Made by a program: the position numbers and the translations under genes
In this document: piece after piece, positions 57,064 through 64,000 of the stretch
Layout: every line of letters starts with the position of its first letter
Position numbering within the stretch: the stretch's first letter is position 1
Origin: Lagopus muta
Taxonomy: Eukaryota > Chordata > Aves > Galliformes > Phasianidae
NCBI RefSeq assembly: GCF_023343835.1
Contig: NC_064435.1
Coordinates: forward strand, 82,594,134 to 82,658,133
Reading direction: 5' to 3'
DNA: 64,000 nucleotides
The notes under the pieces: generated by a model
Told to the model about the DNA's origin: nothing
What the model saw: only the letters and a program-made list of their open reading frames with translations
Database searches by the model: none

Positions 57064-57615
57064 TTTCTTGATTTTACTTAACATTAGTAATGCATTACTT
57101 AGGAGACTTTTATGTGTACTTAGTAAGATGTTTTTAAGTTTGACTTCTATGGGAAGATTTGGCTATCATTCTTATTGGAGTCATTCTGGGACAGATTCTT
57201 TCTTTTACAGACTTGTCTGCTTTACAATTCCCCAAGTTTAATATTTGAAATGTCTGTATCTTTGAAGAAGTCAAATTTCAGACTTGTATCTGGAACTCTC
57301 CCAAAGTTCAGTGAGCAGATCACCAGAAATATTTGAAGGCTTCCCATCCTCCCTCTTTCTTTTTAATTCTTCACTTCTTCCCTCTTTGGAAACAAAGGCA
57401 GCTCCTACAGACAAGGCTTTCCCTTCCTGCTGGCAATCTTGGAAGCACCTTTGGTGTTTATTGGTCCTTCAGGTGACCATTCCTTACTGTGACATGCTGA
57501 GCCACTGCTGCATGTCTGCCCAGTGGATCAGTAGGACCACCAGCCGTCAACTTCTCTTCAGCACAGTGTCTTTCTTATCAGGGCTTTACAGGAGCTTAGA
57601 AATAGTGTTTGAAGC

Positions 57616-57617
57616 AA

Positions 57618-57648
<31 letters not shown>

Positions 57649-57651
57649 TTT
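57616..57651. repeat. AT microsatellite followed by a T run
   Basis: About twelve AT units run directly into a T run of about 12. Confidence 0.9.
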
Positions 57652-58439
57652 AAGTCACCACCTCCCACTCTGCTGGTGAATGGACAGGCATGCACAGCCA
57701 CATATGTATTTGTACCACATCAGATCTAAAATCTGGTAACCAAACTCCACCACAGAAGAGTTTGGCCTTCCTTGGGGGCATCCTTGAACTTGCTCATCAA
57801 TGGCTCCCAGTCAAGGCAGTGTGAAACACACGGGATTGTTCACTTCTGGGAAAGGGCAGTTTATGATAATAGGCTTTGAGCTGAGCTCACTGCGCAGTCC
57901 AGTTGAAGTTTAGGTGAGTTTTTAAGCTGGACTTGTCAAAGTCCACAGTATGGTGTCTTTCTCTTTTCGAGGTCTGGAGAAACAAGGAGGTCTGTGTTTC
58001 TAGCTTAGTTTTACAGCACTGGCTGGAAAGGAGACGCTTAGAAGGCATCAGTAATAACTAAGAATATTATTGGATTACTTGGCAAGCCTCTCTGCATAAT
58101 CATAATAAATATTAAGCTTAAGGAATCACATGGAATTTTTTAGCCGCTCTTAGGTTTTTAGGAAAGCTTTTAGCTGTAGAGTCAACTATGTGATGATAGA
58201 AGGTAAAGCCATGGAAGATGATACTTTCTGTTATCGTTTTCTTTCTTTCTTTGTTTTATATCCTTGTGGCTTTGAGTGTTAAACTGTGACCTGAAGCATC
58301 AACTGCTTTCTTTACCTTTTTTTCCAATCTTGCCTTCTCTCCCTGCCAAAGGACCCTGAAGACTGGTGAAATCTCTGTCAGGGTATACTATTTTTGAAAG
58401 AAAATTAACCTTATCATCATTTTGAGATGAGTGTTACTT

Positions 58440-58900
58440 CATACAATCATTAAGGATGGAAAAAGACCTCTAAGACCACCTAGTCCAACCACAAACCCAT
58501 CACCACCATGCCAACTAACCATGTCCCTCAGTGTGACATCCACACATTCCTTGAACACCTCCAAGGACAGTGACTCCATCATCTCCCTGGACAGCCTGTT
58601 CCACTACTTCACCACTTCTTCTGAGAAGAAATGTTTCTTGATATCCAACATGAACCTTTTCTGGTACAACGTATGGCCATTCCCTCACTGTTATTTGGGA
58701 CAGGAAGCTGAACCCCATCTTGCTGCAATCTCCTTTCAGGCAGCTGTAGAGAGCAGTAAGAGTAAGATCTCCCCTGTGCCTCCTCTTCTCCACACTAAAC
58801 AATTCCAGTTCCCTTCTCTGTTCTTTGTAGGACTTGTGCTCCAGACCTTTCCTGGACTGCCATCTATTCCTAGGCTCTCATATGCCCTTCATCACCCTGG
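58440..58900 (-). mobile_element. CR1 LINE 3' copy, antisense (about 460 bp)
   Basis: GGATGGAAAAAGACCTCTAA, ACCTAGTCCAACCACAAACC, CAAGGACAGTGACTCCATCA, CCCTGGACAGCCTGTTCCAC and ATGGCCATTCCCT-like words follow the antisense CR1 order. The 159-codon + strand frame and 95-codon - strand frame here are part of the element. Confidence 0.93.
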
Positions 58901-60005
58901 ATATGAATAAAGCAGTCCAAATGAAGGTCCTCTTCTTGCTCACTAGTTACTAGTGTTGCAAAGGATCTAATTTTTGGAATTTGTCTGCATATCTAAGTTA
59001 ATTTAATGCTCTCAAATAATCTGCTTTGATACAGTTGATACAGCTAGAAAATTATTTCCAGTATAGAACATGAACTACTTGCAAACTTATAAGATTATGC
59101 ATTGTGTTCAGTTTATGTGCTTTTAGTTAGCTATCTTCAGGCACTAAAAAACCTTTGATTTTAGGCCAATTGAATAATCTATGGAACTGTTTGTTCTTTT
59201 TGTTTTTCTGGTTTGTCCCTCAAGAGAAAATTCTCTTAGACTTGCAGCAAGCCAGGGAAATGACATTTTCTACACAATATTATGCAATGCAGTCAAAATA
59301 TAGTGGTGAAGCCTTCCAAGAGTAAGAATAAGAATACTGGTAATTTCTAAAAATGGGAGGAAGCATAAAATGTTTTCATTATGGATTCCTACAAACGACT
59401 TTAAAAGAATATTTTTGCAGAAATTTCTGGTATTGTTTATGTCAGTGATGTAGAACCAAATTCAAAATAGACTTTGTTTTATATTTTATGCTCATCTTCT
59501 CTAGTCTCTCTGATAACTCTTCACTAGTCTTAGGCAAAGTAAAATTAAAGGAATGGAGCAGTAATGGGGTTGTCTGGAACATTGTGAGGTACACAGTTTA
59601 CAACATCATAAATATTGTGATCCTTTGAATAACAAGCATCAGAAAATCACCTTTGATAAATCATTATCATATCTGTTTTTAATCTGCTTTTTGCCCTGTT
59701 AAGTAAATTACAAAAAAAATAGCAACTTTAAAGAGTGGATAGGATGGGTGAGAGCTGTACTTTCAGCAACACCTATTGAATGTTATTTAGTCCTTCCTTA
59801 AGACATTCACGCAGATAGAATTCTGAATGAAAAGCTGTTCAGATTAAAAATGATAAATCAATGTAAGTGTTAGGGTGACTCAAGTGTGGAAGGGGACAGA
59901 GGAGTGGGCAGAAGTGTATAAAGTGCAATATTGCAAAATGTGTTTATTTTCAGTTTCTATGATTATGGGTTTTTTCTTTTTTTTTTTTTTATATAGCATT
60001 TCTTG

Positions 60006-60037
<32 letters not shown>

Positions 60038-60257
60038 GCAGGCATCTTCTTTTAGATCTTAGGTAGAAAGAGAAAGTAGATGGACACTGGAAGTGAGGTT
60101 GGGTGACGTGGGAGAATTCAGAGATGTTTCTCACCATTGCAGAGAGAAAATCAGACTAAAGCTCAGTTAGAGTTGAGGCTAGCCAGTACTGTTGCATCTG
60201 ACAAATGCATACTATTTGTTCTTCCTATATGTGACAACATAATCTTGCTCCCTACAG
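58901..60257. other. Intergenic sequence with T runs
   Basis: AT-rich; nothing recognised except the T runs at 59970-60033. Confidence 0.55.
59970..60033. repeat. Two long T runs 17 bp apart
   Basis: A T-rich run (59970-59990, one C inside) and a pure run of 26 T (60008-60033) are separated by ATATAGCATTTCTTGGC. On the minus strand they look like A tails, but no AATAAA or recognisable transcript sequence precedes the longer one. Confidence 0.85.
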
Positions 60258-60640
60258 TCGCAGAATCACTGAAAAACTGAAGTGGGAAGGGATCTCTGGA
60301 GTTTGTTGGTTTCAGCTCTCTTTGCTGAGGTGTGGACACCTAGAGGCAGTTCCCCAGCATGTTCCAAATGGCTTTTGAATATCGTCAAGGAGGGACAGTT
60401 GCAAGCTCTCTGGGAAACCTGTGTCACTGCTCAGTCACCCTTGCGCTTTTACAGTGCTTTCTGGTCTTATGGTGATACCCCCTGTGTTTCAGTGTGTCCC
60501 TTGTCCTGTAACTCAGCATCACTGAAAAGATCCAAGCACTGTCTTCAGCTATTTGTACCCACTGATTATTTTTCCTTGACTCTCCTCTGTCTCCATCTGG
60601 ATGAAGCCAGGTTTCTTAGCCCTTCCTCACCTGTGAATTG
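60258..60640 (-). mobile_element. CR1 LINE 3' copy, antisense, diverged
   Basis: CGCAGAATCACTGAAAAACT, GTGGGAAGGGATCTCTGGAG, CCTTGTCCTGT and TCCATCTGGATGAAGCC-like stretches follow the antisense CR1 order at reduced identity. The 125-codon + strand frame here is not a gene. Confidence 0.8.
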
Positions 60641-63600
60641 CTTCAGTTCCTGTATCTAAATGTATCTTCTGTTTCATTATATAGATGCTTTCACTTTTCA
60701 TCCCTTGGTTCAAGAGCATGGTAACATTTCTGGAGGGTAAGACAAAATTGTGAGAAGAGCTCATAAATCTTTTTTTCTTGGACTTCCCTCAAGCATAAAT
60801 GTGCTTCAGACTAAGCTGCATGCGTCCCATGGAAGAGAGTTGTTCCCTTCCAGTTGTTCAGTCTTACCTACAAAGAATATAAATCATTAATCTTTATTTT
60901 GAAGAATTGTGATACCATGCATCATTGCTTCTAGTGGAACATTGCAAGAGATAGGAGAGCAGAGACTTCAGGCCAGATGCGTTTAAAGCTGTTGTGTGAG
61001 TAGGCTGAAGGTTACTAGTATTTTATAGCCTTTGATACTTAAGAGTCCTTGCTCCAACACGGTGTGTAGTATGTCACTAATGGTAAAAGCTAAAACACCT
61101 GTAAAATTTAAGAAAATAAAATATTCAGAGATTAGGAAAAGCTTGTCTTCTCCAAAAGTTAAATTTGTAGTGGCCCTAGAGTTGAAATTTACACCCAAAT
61201 TCACTTATTTACAAAACAGAGTAACCATACCTGTTTGTGTCTCAGGTAAATCAAGGAGAAGTAAAAGTACTTTGATTTGTAGCTATGAGGAGAGAGGTTG
61301 TATCTTCCAGAAATACAGAATGAAGTTCTGGCTCTACAAAAAGAGCAGGGAACTGGTTACTATTCCAGTGGGACCAGTTTTTCACTTTTAGTCTTTAAAT
61401 ATTTTAAATAAGCTCATCCTTCTAAGCAAACGAGCAATACATTTTTGCAAAACTCTAATGTTTCATGTGCAATGTCTTCCTATTCTTTAATTAGTGTTTG
61501 TCCTCTTTACCTCTTAATCAGGAAAGCTGGCATGACCTAGCTTTCTGAAAGCACTACTACAGTCCACGTATCCCAGGTCAGTACATTTGTGAGGGAGAAA
61601 ATATGCAGAAGAAAAGCAAATTAGTAGAGCATAGCTAGGCTAAAAAAAGTTACATTCAAGCAGTATTTGATAAACGCTCTCCTCATATGCTCCAAGGAGA
61701 AAATATGTATGCATGACTTCCATATTTACAAATCTGTAAAGTAAGAAAATCACCCAGTCATCTTCCTATAAGGAAGAAAAGAAGTGAAAGAAAAACAAGA
61801 GTGAAAATTAGGCAAATAAATTTAATTACAATCTTGGGGTAAGGAGACCACAAAGATGTATTATTTGCACTCAGTCAGCTCACAAGAACTTTACAGCAGG
61901 TTTTCTTTGATGTTATGTTATGGTCTACATGAAGTTGAAGCTGTTGCACGTCAGCCTGTGGGATATGTCAATAGGAAGACAGATGTAAAAATCACTGAAC
62001 GGAATCAGTCTAAATCCTGTCTGTCTGTTTATCCACGTAGACACTTTCACCACTGTGTCTGAGCTCATCCTAAATATAAGACTAAGTGCAAAAACACATT
62101 CTCAATTTGTGGATGAAAGAGCTTGGTAGGCTTGTGGATTTTTCTGCATGGAATGGAAAGGATTTCTGGTGCTGTGGTGCTTCCATCTGAAGAATTAGTT
62201 AAGGAAATACTAAACCTCAAGAAAATATCTTCATTGAGTTCAGGGAATGTTAAGGTCTGAAAAGATCTGTCAGGAGTGAGTTCTAGAATTTCACTGACTG
62301 TAAAATCTTGTGTTTTTCTTCTCGGGTTGGAAGGTCCTGTATTTTTTTGCAGTTGTAGCTTTCTGTGTCAGGTTAGGGTCATAAAGGGAAGGCAAATGTT
62401 ATAACTGCCTATAATAGTTTCTGAATAAACTGTTCTTTGTCTTATTCAGCCATATGCATTCTCAGTCCATTGAATACTGCTGTTGAATTTTTGGCTGCAA
62501 CATCGATGTTGCATTTGGCTGTCATAATGGACTGTATGATAGAAAACACTAAGAAAAACTGTCCTACATACCTTATTCCTTTGTGACTTCTTTCTTCCCG
62601 CTAAGTGCTGTACTGACTGTGGAGGCTATAACACTTCTGGCATTGTTGTGGGAGTCTGTTGAGTATAAGTATAGCTTTCTTTTTGTGAGTCATCCAAATG
62701 ATGTGGACTCATGAAAGCCACAAGAGCCATCCGTGAAGTACATACAAGAGCAGACTATAATGTAAGGCATGTTTGTGGCAGTCATTTTTTAGTTACCCAC
62801 TGATATACCCACTAAAATGTGTACTTCCAGATTGTCGTGCTGTAGAAGAGGATTCTGATCCTGTTTTCCTGTAGGTCTCATTGTCACCTAATCAGATTTC
62901 ACTGGTAATAGTGAAGATGAATGTATCTTGCATAACAGCAAAGCTCTTCTCTTAGCTTATTCCAGTGTGTCTAAGGAATTGCTCCTGCTGTCCATACCTT
63001 TGCAGAAACTTCATTGGACTTCAAGGTCTACCAGCACGTACAACTGAATTTATAGTATACCAGAGGCAGGATTAACACCAGTAGTCTAAATGTTAAGTGG
63101 TTACATTAACCCAGTCAGCTGATCATCCTCTATATTCAGCGAAAGTAGAGAGACCATATCTAAATAAGCATGCTGAATCACACAGTGCCTATCAGCAGTG
63201 CCTACCTCTTTATTTTTGCACACTGGTGGTAAGTTAGATGGTCAGCATAGACTAGATGCTCACACCTTTTGAAGAGGTCAGATCCCAGCCTTGCAAGTTA
63301 TGAAGTCAGGATGGAACTGACACACTTATTTCTGCTATAGCCTACCAAGATCTATTATTACACACTTACTCCTTTATCTGTTAGCTTTTCACAAGTTAAA
63401 GTAACTCTGTGACTACTTAAAGTAGGTATGAGTTTGTCACTTGGTAACCTACTGAAAATGTCGGTAAGCTAACTTGAAATCATAGTAATTGAAGTACACT
63501 TTGCTTATTTTTGCCTTTTGCCAAGCTAAGTTAATTAATTTGTATCACATACTTGAAGAACGTCTAGATGTCTATTCCTCTTTGATGCAGAACAGCTCCA

Positions 63601-63794
63601 CAGCAAGAAAGACTAGAAACCAAGTCACCACTGTTATCCACTTCACAGATGAAACCCCCTGCTACAGTCAAAGAGATTCAGGATACATGTAGTTGGAAAG
63701 ACAAACCTTCACATCTCACAGTAAAACAACAGTGGCCTTGTGGACTCTCATAAAGTTTTTTTCAGAGTTTGGAACTAGAGCTATTGCTTTGCTG
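60641..63794. other. Intergenic sequence, nothing recognised
   Basis: About 3.1 kb of AT-rich sequence with short chance ORFs only. I looked for exons of SNRNP48, the gene after DSP in human, and did not recognise any. Confidence 0.5.
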
Positions 63795-63866
63795 CATGCA
63801 GATGAGTAGGAAGTTGAACTAGGTGACTTTCTAAAGTCCTTTCCAATATGAATGTTCCATGATCCT
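63795..63866 (+). mobile_element. CR1 LINE 3' end fragment, sense
   Basis: GGAAGTTGAACTAGGTGACT, AGTCCTTTCCAATATGAATG and a decayed TTCCATGATCC mark the last 70 bp or so of a CR1 3' end. Confidence 0.75.
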
Positions 63867-64000
63867 TAATACACAAGAGTGAAAGAATGAAGAACAGTTA
63901 CCATTTGGAGAGACATAACACCTTCATTATGTAAGTTCTTTGGAATTTTTTGCTAGGTAAATGATTTCATGTATTAAAATATGGTCTTTAGTTGTTTTTT

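Larger units (their letters stand above)
56723..58438. other. Intergenic sequence with simple repeats
   Basis: Apart from AT arrays at 57042-57063 and 57616-57640, nothing was recognised. Confidence 0.55.

Noticed and set aside
58431..58910. 159-codon open frame
   Set aside because: It lies inside an antisense CR1 copy.
59970..60140. Processed pseudogene with poly(A) tail on the minus strand
   Set aside because: The A run is long, but no AATAAA, no recognisable mRNA sequence and no target-site duplication was seen.
50376..64000. SNRNP48, the gene that follows DSP in human
   Set aside because: No exon with its zinc-finger or other recognisable sequence was seen, and there is no CpG-island promoter in this span.
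1..64000. CRISPR array, prokaryotic operons, phage or a multi-gene defence system
   Set aside because: The window is vertebrate nuclear DNA with one split gene; nothing matches these structures.

Overview
The window is nuclear DNA from a bird, most likely a galliform close to chicken. The evidence is a vertebrate split gene with GT-AG introns, many truncated CR1 LINE copies with the avian 3' signature (tandem ATTCTATG-like octamers), a CpG-island promoter and no bacterial-style coding. The exact species cannot be fixed from the sequence alone.

The window holds one confidently recognised gene, desmoplakin (DSP), complete and on the + strand. The start codon is at 13389 inside a CpG island and the stop is at 49617-49619. 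I resolved 24 coding exons, the same number as in human DSP. All junctions are GT-AG, all phases agree, and the exons sum to 2863 codons (human 2871). The product links desmosomal cadherins, plakoglobin and plakophilins at the plasma membrane to intermediate filaments. Exons 1-22 encode the N-terminal head and plakin domain (spectrin repeats with an inserted SH3). Exon 23 (2.3 kb) and the start of exon 24 encode the coiled-coil rod. The rest of exon 24 encodes three plakin-repeat domains and a Gly-Ser-Arg tail.

Layout: 1-12.95 kb is upstream intergenic DNA with several CR1 fragments, one ending about 730 bp before the DSP start codon. The CpG island and exon 1 lie at about 12.96-13.62 kb. Intron 1 (8 kb) carries four CR1 fragments. 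Exons 2-24 lie between 21.55 and 49.62 kb and contain no CR1 copy that I can recognise. The 3' UTR probably ends after the AATAAA at 50353. From there to 64 kb is intergenic DNA with further CR1 copies, mostly in minus orientation, and several AT or T simple repeats. No exon of a neighbouring gene was recognised.

The most interesting signals are regulatory. Exon 23 has two strong in-frame splice donors exactly 468 nt apart, at matching positions of two copies of a 156-residue rod repeat, while the exon's distal donor is weak. The 5' leader has a 25-codon upstream ORF whose stop overlaps the DSP start codon as ATGA, and eight tandem GGGAC units that fit a G-quadruplex pattern. I found no previously undescribed multi-gene system here.
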